Virus record (IMG/VR): IMGVR_UViG_3300035670_000457
Location: 1-42,803 of that record
Length of the DNA: 42,803 nt
DNA from: a virus
Reading direction: 5' to 3' (one strand)
Shown: positions 13,681-20,300 of the stretch, in pieces
Layout: each line of letters starts with the position of its first letter
Numbering within the stretch: the first letter of the stretch is position 1
Notes under the pieces: generated by a model
Databases searched by the model: none
What the model saw: only the letters and a program-made list of their open reading frames with translations
Told to the model about the DNA's origin: nothing
Position numbers and translations under genes: made by a program

Positions 13681-13962
13681 TTAACCGTTAGTCTCCCAGT
13701 AGGAACACCACACAACTTCGTCGTTCCTGATTTTACAGAAGTACTTGTTTCCATCGATGTAGCCTGAAACGAGTCCGGCTTCAGCAAACTCTTTTTTAGT
13801 GACTGGGCGCAAATAGTCTTCTTGGGGTGCTTCATACTTTTCCCACTTAGGTTTAACTTCTTGGTACTGGCGGGGCTGGATATTTTTGATGGAACCCGCC
13901 ACTGATTTAATAGTAAATACACAGAGACAGATGAGGGCGATCAATATCGCCGCCATTAACAC
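13681..13962 (-). CDS. Small exported or membrane-anchored protein
   Basis: About 93 residues from a GTG at 13962 (or 91 from the ATG at 13956). It has an N-terminal hydrophobic segment MAAILIALICLCVFTIKSVAG, then a soluble part with KPKWEKYEAPQEDYL and a C-terminal YIDGNKYFCKIRNDEVVWCSYW containing two Cys. The topology (one span, outside domain) would suit a spanin or lysis accessory near the lysin, but there is no lipobox. No Shine-Dalgarno. Family not recognised. Confidence 0.55.
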   Translation of the reverse strand: MLMAAILIALICLCVFTIKSVAGSIKNIQPRQYQEVKPKWEKYEAPQEDYLRPVTKKEFAEAGLVSGYIDGNKYFCKIRNDEVVWCSYWETNG

Positions 13963-13995
13963 GATGAATTTACGAATAGTGTTTGTCTTATAAAA

Positions 13996-14181
13996 TTAAG
14001 GTATCAACTGCCTATCGCAATACCACATACAAAGCAGATAGACTAAGTTGATAAGGCAGCCGACGGCCAGGATCATCCAAGCTGTCCGGCTCTTGTCCAG
14101 GTTCTTGATCTTCTTTGTTAGTTTGCCGATATGCCTGGTGTACTTCTTATCGGCATCCTTAAAAACTCTTTTTGTAACCAT
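13996..14181 (-). CDS. Small coiled-coil membrane protein
   Basis: A 61-residue protein: a basic amphipathic N-terminus (RVFKDADKKYTRHIGKLTKK) followed by one membrane span (AWMILAVGCLINLVYLLCMW) and a short tail. The soluble helix plus C-terminal span resembles lysis-timing or holin-accessory peptides. It sits in the lysis region, without a Shine-Dalgarno. Function is inferred only from topology and place. Confidence 0.5.
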   Translation of the reverse strand: MVTKRVFKDADKKYTRHIGKLTKKIKNLDKSRTAWMILAVGCLINLVYLLCMWYCDRQLIP

Positions 14182-14207
14182 ATTATAGCTTAAAAATTAA
14201 ACTCACA

Positions 14208-14268
14208 CTAGAGACTACTAATCTAGTGATCTCTAGGATGGGGAGAAGCACAGATTCGTGTTTCTCCC
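14208..14268 (-). terminator. Tandem hairpins at the left end of the acquired module
   Basis: GGGAGAAGCAC (14241-14251) pairs with GTGTTTCTCCC (14258-14268), 11 bp with one G-T pair. CTAGAGA (14208-14214) pairs with TCTCTAG (14230-14236). On the minus strand they follow the stop of the zinc-ribbon gene at 14278 and lead into an AT-rich stretch (GAGTTTAATTTTTAA). They may be a terminator or an mRNA-end element; U content after the stem is moderate. Confidence 0.5.
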
Positions 14269-14277
14269 GGTTTAATT

Positions 14278-14496
14278 TTACTGGCACTGGCAGTTGCCTC
14301 CGCATTTTTCGTCAATCTTCTGGCGAACAGTCACCGGAGTCCGGCAAGAGTCGCAGAGGAAGAGCGAGAGCAGGCGGACGCATTTCTCGTCCCGGTCGTA
14401 TTCAAGCATTCTCGAAACGAAGTGGACAGAGTGCTTGCCACACAGTTTGCAGGTGAGGTGGGCCTTTTCTTCTTGGGTAAAGAGCATTTCAGCCAT
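14278..14496 (-). CDS. Zinc-ribbon protein (72 aa)
   Basis: A 72-residue protein with CKLC (16-19), CDSC (48-51) and a C-terminal CGGNCQC. The spacing of two CxxC knuckles about 28 residues apart fits a zinc ribbon or treble-clef-like fold. The segment before the first knuckle is acidic. GGGAGGG precedes the ATG at proper spacing. The start overlaps the upstream zinc-ribbon gene by 8 bases. Function is unknown; it is the last of five cysteine-knuckle microproteins in this module. Confidence 0.65.
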   Translation of the reverse strand: MAEMLFTQEEKAHLTCKLCGKHSVHFVSRMLEYDRDEKCVRLLSLFLCDSCRTPVTVRQKIDEKCGGNCQCQ

Positions 14497-14653
14497 TTTG
14501 ATTCCCTCCCATCAATCGTTGGACTTTAGGTGAACAATGTTCACAAATAAACACTTGGAGCCCCAGGAACTTGTGGATCAGGAAGAAGATGCTTTCACTG
14601 GGAATCCGTAATTGTCTTCCGCACAGGAAACAGATGGGCAGCTTCTCCCTCAT
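14489..14653 (-). CDS. Zinc-ribbon microprotein (54 aa)
   Basis: A 54-residue protein with CFLCGRQLRI (CxxC at 8-11) and CEHC (37-40), hydrophobic between (SIFFLIHKFLGLQVFI). AGGAGGACTAACC before the ATG is a strong ribosome site, which makes this short frame convincing. It overlaps its neighbours on both sides in a coupled chain. No partner is known; the fold suggests metal-stabilised binding to nucleic acid or protein. Confidence 0.6.
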   Translation of the reverse strand: MREKLPICFLCGRQLRIPSESIFFLIHKFLGLQVFICEHCSPKVQRLMGGNQNG

Positions 14654-14655
14654 GG

Positions 14656-14829
14656 TTAGTCCTCCTTTTCTCCCTCGTCGAGGAGAGAGCAGTTAGGGCA
14701 AACTACGATGGTGGCTTCCCATTTCCCATAATTGGTCCTGAGATGCTTTTCCATCTTTTCGTCGATGGCGACCCACTTGCCGATTTTCTTCACTTTGTGG
14801 CACTTGACACAGAACTGGATCTTGACCAT
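14656..14829 (-). CDS. Zinc-ribbon microprotein (57 aa)
   Basis: A 57-residue protein with CVKC (7-10) and CPNC (44-47) and a charged, beta-type middle (KIGKWVAIDEKMEKH), ending acidic (DEGEKED). AAAGGAGGGGG precedes the ATG. It lies 2 bases before the next zinc-ribbon gene. Most of it overlaps the 3' part of the HNH-like gene in another frame, so one of the two C-terminal readings may be untranslated. Confidence 0.6.
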   Translation of the reverse strand: MVKIQFCVKCHKVKKIGKWVAIDEKMEKHLRTNYGKWEATIVVCPNCSLLDEGEKED

Positions 14830-15037
14830 TTCCCCCTCCTTTCATTTGGCGGAGCCTTTGTAAGACTCGGATGATTTCATCTAGGGTTCGGTTGCCAAAG
14901 ATATAGTGGAGATAGGCGTGCTTCTCAACATCGATGAGGAGCATGTTGTCCTTAGTGTCGCGCCCTCCCCGGCTTCGAGGTTTTAGGTGATGGTAGTTTC
15001 GTCCCCGGTGCCGTCTGAGCCTGGGTTTTTTTCCCAT
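14693..15037 (-). CDS. HNH-like small protein
   Basis: A 114-residue frame. The first 65 residues are convincing: basic start (GKKPRLRRHRGR), then NYHHLKPRSRGGRDTKDNML with a His pair, an Asn in DN and KHAYLH, the His/Asn/His spacing of an HNH beta-beta-alpha metal motif, then a helix. The rest (after about residue 66) overlaps the neighbouring zinc-ribbon gene and looks like read-through of its frame. A GGAGG ribosome site precedes the ATG. It lacks the zinc cysteines seen in many HNH nucleases; nuclease activity is plausible but not certain. Confidence 0.6.
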   Translation of the reverse strand: MGKKPRLRRHRGRNYHHLKPRSRGGRDTKDNMLLIDVEKHAYLHYIFGNRTLDEIIRVLQRLRQMKGGGNGQDPVLCQVPQSEENRQVGRHRRKDGKASQDQLWEMGSHHRSLP

Positions 15038-15308
15038 TGGCGATCCTCCAAAGGAATAAGGTTAAGAGGTGTTTTTTTTGGCGGAACGAGAGGTTTTGGT
15101 AGAGCGAATCTTCGTGAATGACCACCTTGTCCTCGCTCCAATCGGGATGCAGGTGGTGGATGATTTCATGGATGACTGTCGGCAGAAGACAAGCTATCAG
15201 GTTGATAGTGATTGTGTTCTCGCAGTAAGTCCCCATATCAGCCGCCCCAGTCCCGTACCTGAACTCGACTCTGTTATTTTTCAGAGTGGACAGTATGCGG
15301 TGGAACAC
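14952..15308 (-). CDS. Metalloprotease-like protein with HEIIH motif
   Basis: A 118-residue protein started by GTG at 15308 behind GAGGAAAT. The core is CLLPTVIHEIIHHLHPDWSE, carrying HExxH with a following His and Glu, the zinc site of gluzincin or SprT-like peptidases. The preceding strand (MGTYCENTITINL) is the usual edge strand of such folds. An ATG further downstream (MGTYC) is an alternative start. The 3' end overlaps the HNH-like gene. It could be a host-directed or structural peptidase; the third zinc ligand cannot be fixed. Confidence 0.6.
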   Translation of the reverse strand: MFHRILSTLKNNRVEFRYGTGAADMGTYCENTITINLIACLLPTVIHEIIHHLHPDWSEDKVVIHEDSLYQNLSFRQKKHLLTLFLWRIANGKKTQAQTAPGTKLPSPKTSKPGRARH

Positions 15309-15513
15309 GGATTTCCTCCTTGCACCAGTAGCAGGTGCGGTGGCGGAAAGTGGCTCCGTTGTCGAGCATCTCCGCCACCTCTTGAGGGGTGAGTGTTTTC
15401 GGCCAACCTTGGTCATTCATCCAAGCCGTGATGCAGGAAAGACAAAGGTTGACATAGTAGCCTTTAAACTTTGGTTCCGATGCATTTGACGCTGAAGATG
15501 ATGTCTTCTCCAT
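15274..15513 (-). CDS. Zinc-ribbon protein (79 aa)
   Basis: A 79-residue protein with CLSC (24-27) and CYWC (61-64), a helical segment between (TPQEVAEMLDNG) and a short basic tail. GGAGGTGA stands seven bases before the ATG at 15513, an ideal ribosome site. It overlaps the upstream gene by 50 bases and the HEIIH gene by 35. The first 20 residues are Ser-rich. Family not recognised; it shares the two-knuckle design of its neighbours. Confidence 0.6.
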   Translation of the reverse strand: MEKTSSSASNASEPKFKGYYVNLCLSCITAWMNDQGWPKTLTPQEVAEMLDNGATFRHRTCYWCKEEIRVPPHTVHSEK

Positions 15514-15697
15514 TCGTTTTCACCTCCATATCAATTTTTCCACACCAGTCGTGGGCCTTAAAATACTGGTCTCCGACAAACTGGCAGATGGCTTTTTTTT
15601 CGTTAGGCTGGAGGTTGTCCCAATTAGCTTTCGGCATCTTGGCACAATCGATCCAGCCAACCAAGCTAATCAACAATAAGCTCAGCATTCCTTTCAT
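15464..15697 (-). CDS. Small exported protein with signal-peptide-like N-terminus
   Basis: A 77-residue protein starting MKGMLSLLLISLVGWIDCAK, a short hydrophobic signal-like segment. A soluble part follows with CQFVGDQYFKAHDWCGKIDM and a final Cys, giving three cysteines likely to pair or bind metal outside the cell. The ATG at 15697 is preceded by GCGAGGCGACACC. No lipobox of the usual form. It may be an exported effector or exclusion protein; function unknown. Confidence 0.5.
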   Translation of the reverse strand: MKGMLSLLLISLVGWIDCAKMPKANWDNLQPNEKKAICQFVGDQYFKAHDWCGKIDMEVKTNGEDIIFSVKCIGTKV

Positions 15698-15980
15698 GGT
15701 GTCGCCTCGCTTTCCAGTGATTTTCTTCCTTCCGCTTGTAGTAGTAATACAGGCTAATTGAAATAGCGGAAAGAAAGATTCCCACCGAGTTTGAGATGGT
15801 GTAGAAAATGTCCTCAATCAACAGGGAGTAAATGAGATAGAAGCAAAGTCCGCAGAGGACAGCCCACCAAAAGGCGATGCTGACTCCAGCGGTTTTTTTC
15901 TTCCTCACAAACTTGACCACCTGGAATAGGGTTGAACCCTGGACCAGGATGAGTCCGATGATGGCGAAGATTCCTTTCAC
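15666..15980 (-). CDS. SemiSWEET/PQ-loop-like membrane protein
   Basis: A 104-residue protein with three predicted spans: GIFAIIGLILVQGSTLFQVV, SIAFWWAVLCGLCFYLIYSLL and TISNSVGIFLSAISISLYYYYK. A KKKTAGVS linker after the first helix and the N-V-G in the third helix match bacterial SemiSWEET sugar transporters, which work as dimers of a three-helix bundle. The usual Pro-Gln of helix 1 is replaced by Phe-Gln. The GTG start overlaps the upstream stop (GTGA) behind AAGGAGG. Transport of sugar by a phage protein would be unusual; a holin-like or superinfection role is the alternative. Confidence 0.6.
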   Translation of the reverse strand: MKGIFAIIGLILVQGSTLFQVVKFVRKKKTAGVSIAFWWAVLCGLCFYLIYSLLIEDIFYTISNSVGIFLSAISISLYYYYKRKEENHWKARRHHERNAELIVD

Positions 15981-16189
15981 AGTCCGCCTCCTTCCCGAAT
16001 ACAATCGGGGCAAAAGCCCCCGTCCAGCTCTGTTCCCAGTTCCAGTCCGAATACACTATGCTTATAAGCCGAGCAATATTCAGAAGCGGGGCAGGTTTCG
16101 CAGAGCCGGACCATCAGGTTGTCTTCGTGGTGGTAATGGGGACGACAACCGAAAACTAACGCGCATTTGTCACAGACGAGGATGAACAT
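15977..16189 (-). CDS. Cysteine-rich zinc-binding protein (70 aa)
   Basis: A 70-residue protein with four cysteine groups: CDKC (6-9), CETC near 33-36, a lone Cys near 42, and CPDC (60-63). Histidines (RPHYHH) lie between the first two. Two zinc sites are likely. AAGGGGGG stands 5 bases before the ATG, which overlaps the end of the phosphoesterase gene. Its stop overlaps the next gene's GTG. An upstream extension of the frame to 16402 would overlap the phosphoesterase and is rejected. Confidence 0.6.
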   Translation of the reverse strand: MFILVCDKCALVFGCRPHYHHEDNLMVRLCETCPASEYCSAYKHSVFGLELGTELDGGFCPDCIREGGGL

Positions 16190-16190
16190 C

Positions 16191-16994
16191 TTAACCCCCC
16201 TTCTTTCCGAAAAACGGAATCCAGCCAGGATTAAAAGCGATGAGGCTCTTATTCTTAGAAGCCCGCATCTTAATCGCCCAGCCGCCGATGGAAGGATTAA
16301 GACCCTTCCGAATGAGGTAGAGAGATTGACCTTCAAACGCTCCGCAGTGCAGGATGTGGATGTTCCGGTAGAAGAAATAAAGAGAAGTATGCCAGTGGCC
16401 ACAGAGCAAAACTTGAGGCTTTTCGCCCGAAGCGATTTGCTCCGCCACCTTTTGAGATTTATAACTTAAAGCATAACTTCCTCCGCCCTCCCCGTGAAAC
16501 AAACGGATTTTTACTCCATTTAAAATGAAGTCACCTTGATACTGGCCGAGATATTTCATATCCGGCCGAGCCGCCGCAATCCGTTCTCCCACATCGACAC
16601 CAGCGAGTGCCAGCCAAGATAAATCGTGATTCCCAGTGATGAAGTAAGTGGTGATTCCCTTAATTTTGGGGTAGTTGTCAATCACATACCCCACCTGGTT
16701 GTCCGCTCCAAACACCTTGACCTCGTTTTCTTGACCCTTATAGACCTTCCAGCCCGACAAAACATCTCCCGAATGGAACACCGTCTTGATGCCGACCTTT
16801 TGGAAGATGGCATAGATGGTGTGAAGCTCATTCAGTTTTTCGTGGGTGGAGCAGAGGTGGGTGTCGGAAACTACTCCGAAATGCAATTCATCTTCCGTAA
16901 TCTGCTGTTTGAGGATTTTGATTTTAGGTTTCCGCCCATTGAGAATCATCCTAAGCTGCTTTTCCGTCAGTCCAGTTTCTTCCAAAATCTTCAT
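16191..16994 (-). CDS. Calcineurin-like metallophosphoesterase
   Basis: A 267-residue enzyme with the full dinuclear metal site: GVVSDTH (Asp44, His46), SGDV (Asp77), GNHD (121-124) and GHWH (199-202), plus a FHGEGG loop near 167-172. The first 30 residues (LTEKQLRMILNGRKPK) look like a small helix-turn-helix-type prefix not needed for catalysis. Family members hydrolyse phosphodiesters, including nucleic acids (SbcD/Mre11) and cyclic or dinucleotide signals; substrate cannot be read here. Such enzymes in phages can degrade host defence signals or DNA. AAAGGAGG precedes the ATG at 16994. It is the first gene of the SD-rich module. Confidence 0.85.
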   Translation of the reverse strand: MKILEETGLTEKQLRMILNGRKPKIKILKQQITEDELHFGVVSDTHLCSTHEKLNELHTIYAIFQKVGIKTVFHSGDVLSGWKVYKGQENEVKVFGADNQVGYVIDNYPKIKGITTYFITGNHDLSWLALAGVDVGERIAAARPDMKYLGQYQGDFILNGVKIRLFHGEGGGSYALSYKSQKVAEQIASGEKPQVLLCGHWHTSLYFFYRNIHILHCGAFEGQSLYLIRKGLNPSIGGWAIKMRASKNKSLIAFNPGWIPFFGKKGG

Positions 16995-17023
16995 CTTGGT
17001 GCCTCCTTTCTTTTGTAAAAGAA

Positions 17024-17317
17024 CTAAGGTTTGGGTAAACCGACGGCTTGAAAAATATAATAGACTGCCGTCATCGCGAATATTACCAGGACTCCGAGAG
17101 CCCACTTGCGCAACTGGTTCACCTGTTTCAGAATCTCTTGGTGCTGTTCCTTGTTCTGTTCATTGTTTTCTCTCATCGATTCACAGAGATTCTGGATGTC
17201 GTTTTTCATGTCATTCATAGAGATTTCAATCTTCTTATTGAATTCCATTTGCTTTTCCATAAAGTTTACGGTCTTGGGAGCGGGTTCGTGGAACCGGTAA
17301 CCAATTTCTTTCTCCAT
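17024..17317 (-). CDS. Coiled coil plus C-terminal membrane span, XhlA-like
   Basis: A 97-residue protein: an N-terminal polar part, a long charged coiled coil (residues 20-68, EKQMEFNKKIEISMNDMKND onward) and a C-terminal span ALGVLVIFAMTAVYYIFQAV. This is the layout of XhlA-type haemolysin/holin-associated proteins. It has no Shine-Dalgarno, unlike the module that follows. It lies 7 bases after the giant internal protein gene, where the lysis genes would begin, suggesting the module was inserted between it and the lysin. Confidence 0.6.
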   Translation of the reverse strand: MEKEIGYRFHEPAPKTVNFMEKQMEFNKKIEISMNDMKNDIQNLCESMRENNEQNKEQHQEILKQVNQLRKWALGVLVIFAMTAVYYIFQAVGLPKP

Positions 17318-17325
17318 ACGATTTA

Positions 17326-20300
17326 TTAAGAATTTTCACTTAAGAATTTATCGAGCTTTCTTTTTCTTCCAATCATCAAATTCCTGGATAGAATTTTTTG
17401 CCCGTCAACATAAACTATTTCACTATCAGGAATGTTATTCACATCACCATCATATTTCTTAAACCATCCGGGGCGCCACAACCAAAGTATCTTGTCATAA
17501 TCCCGGACAAGTCCATTTTCTTTTTCCAATTTTTCCTTATATTTATCAACCACCTGGTCATAAACATCGGGATCATTATTCATCTGCTCCTTAGTGATAG
17601 ATTCGTCCAATCCATATCTCTTTTTCAAGTCATTCAGGGTACTTTCCTCAAACTGCATCCAATCTCCAGAGGTCTTCCCGGATTGTTCAATTATAGCGGT
17701 GGCTTTTTTAAATTTTTCCCGGTCAAATGATTCGGCTTTTAATGCCCCGACAGTCTCTACTGGCTTTTCGTCAACAATTGTTTTCGGTTCTTCAGGTGCT
17801 GGCTCTTGGGCATTGGCTGGGGTTGGTTCTATATCCTCACTCCTTACCACAAAATTATTCCTATCGACAAACTTATCAATGGCCGTTTTTACCCCACCCA
17901 CAACCCTACCGACAGCTTCCTTGATCTTGGGAACGGGGTTTAAACTAACCTTTTTCTTAAGTTCTTGGTGCATTTCAAACTCAGCACTAGCCGCTTCAGC
18001 TCCTGGTGCGATAGCTTTAAGGATTCCCGGGCGGTCATCTTTTTTAGTAGCCACCTTAACCCCGCCATTTACTTGGCTGGTTTCTTTGGGCTTTTCTTTC
18101 CAGAGTTCCTTGTATTTTTCTTTGACCGCAGGGGTGACCAACTCGAGCTTTTCAATCTTGTTCAAGAAGTTAAGGCGATCCTGATTATTCATCCCCCTAG
18201 TCTTATCAACCAGATAACTGGCCCGGTCTGCAACATTCAGGTTCATCCAGGGGTCTTCGGTTTCCAAACCATTCTCAACAGCCAAGTCGTTCTTTCGATA
18301 CTCCATGACCTTGGATAAAATCTTAGTTCCTTGTTCCTTTCCAATGGTCTTTTTCCAAGCGGCAATCTTATTGTTCCTCTCAAGAGTAGATAAATCCTTC
18401 CACTGGGAATAGAGTTCTTTAGCCTTGATTGAGTTTTCCGAAGTAACCACACCCTTGAGGTCGAAGCCCTCTTCCCGAAGGATATAGGCTTGTTTCTGGC
18501 GCTCATCGTCATTAGGCAGATTATTGATGTACTCCTGGATCTTTTTCTTTTCCGACTCACTGCTGGGTTTCTCATTCTCACGCAAATCTTTCATAAAACC
18601 ATACATTTTCTTGGTCGTTTCTTTCTCTTCCGGGCTCTTAGTGCTCTTGGGATAGGAGAAAAACTTATTCTTGATATACTCACCGGCAAAGGGGATCTCG
18701 CTCGCCAGGGTTCTTTTCCCCTCAAGATATGGATCTTTGGGCTTAACCTTCCCCTTAGCAATGGCGGTTCTCATCTCCTCATTCTTCTGCTTGCTCCCTG
18801 GAATAGATTCAAGGGCGTTAATCATGTTCATTATCTTTCCGGCCGTTGGACCAGCGACTGAAGAAATGGTGCGTCCTACTTTCTTAAGAGGAGTGTTGTA
18901 ATCACTTTTATAGGTATCATAAAGAAACTTCCCCTGAATAATCTTATTAGTAGCGAAGTCTCCGAAAGCCTTGCCCCATTTGTCCCAAGCCCGGATATCC
19001 ATATCCCTGGCAGCATCCTTAGGATCTCTTCCTGTTACCAAGTTTCTGACATAGTTAGCGGCGAAAGAAGCTCCTATCGCTAGGGGGATAAACCGGACCA
19101 GGGGCATAAAGTTCCCCCTTTTAGCTTCTTTCAAGATACTGTCTCGAATAAATTTAGTCTGCATAAAAGCAAAGGATTGGAATTGCATTGCTAGTTTCCC
19201 CCCCGGGGTCTTCCAGGCCGCTGGAACATCTAATGGGTCAACCTTAAATTGAGTTTGCCTCGCCATTTCATAAGCAGCTGAGAGCATATCGTCTTTTGAG
19301 AGTCTGCCATTTTTTATATTCTTAGCGTCGATTCCTAATTCCTTGAGTTTCCTAATGGTAAAGTCATTCATCTCACGATTGATGAGCTGTTTGGCCCTGA
19401 TCTGACCGACGTTGGCTGCTACTCGGCGGTTAAAATTCTCTACCTTCTGGAAGGGCCACATTACTGCCCGGACCAACTTATTGAGGCTTACCCCAGCCTC
19501 TTTAGCATAGATAAAGTCATCATAAACTCCGGCTAGTTCGGCGACTTCCTTTCCCTTTTTGGTGAAGCTCTTAACAATTCCCTTTCCAGTGTTGACCAAC
19601 CCTCCTTTGGCAGCCGTGTTGATCGTCTGGGTAGCGTTGGTAATGGCAGCGAGGTCTAACTGGGTCGCTAAGTTATATTGGGTAATCTTATCGACTATCT
19701 TATTCTTTTTGGCTCCATAAACGGTATAGTCAAATATTTTCTGGGCTTGGTTATAATCTCCACCCTCTTCAACTATCCGGTTTATCATTCCAGCTATCTT
19801 TTCATCTTTCTTGCCAAAGTGTTCTAGTTCGGTAAATCTCTTGGAGGCGGCCGCGGCGTATTTCTTAGAATAAGTAATCGGGTTTCTTTCAAATCCGGGC
19901 AAATCAATTTCTCGGGCTCGTTCAAGGTTTGCATAACGCCGTTCAGCATTCTGTTTGATGAAGTCGTCTAACATCTTAGTGGCCTCAGCCTTGTTTCGAG
20001 CTTGTCCGCTTTCAACCAAATGATCCAAGGCAGCTTCTCGGTGCTTTCCTTTTTGCAACTTATTGAAATCGTGCATCTGGGGGGCGTAGTTCTCTCTGGG
20101 TTTGAATGGAACACTCACTCCCTTAGAATTCTTAATCTCTAGACCCATATCCTGAGCCTTGACCCCAATACTGTCATACCAATTTCTGAGGCTCTTGTAT
20201 GCACCAGCCACATTGGAATTCATCGGGTTGGCCTCGCCCCGAAGCGACGCGTCTAAGTTATCCAGCTCTTCTTTTGAAAGTTTTTTGGTCGCATTATCAA

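Noticed and set aside
13554-13922. A 122-residue minus-strand frame overlapping the membrane protein at 13681
   Set aside because: Most of it is the shifted reading of the 13681-13962 gene; only its last part looks protein-like and it has no local start codon, so it is noted as a possible remnant instead.
16190-16402. N-terminal extension of the cysteine-rich protein at 15977
   Set aside because: It would overlap the phosphoesterase gene extensively; the ATG at 16189 has a strong ribosome site.
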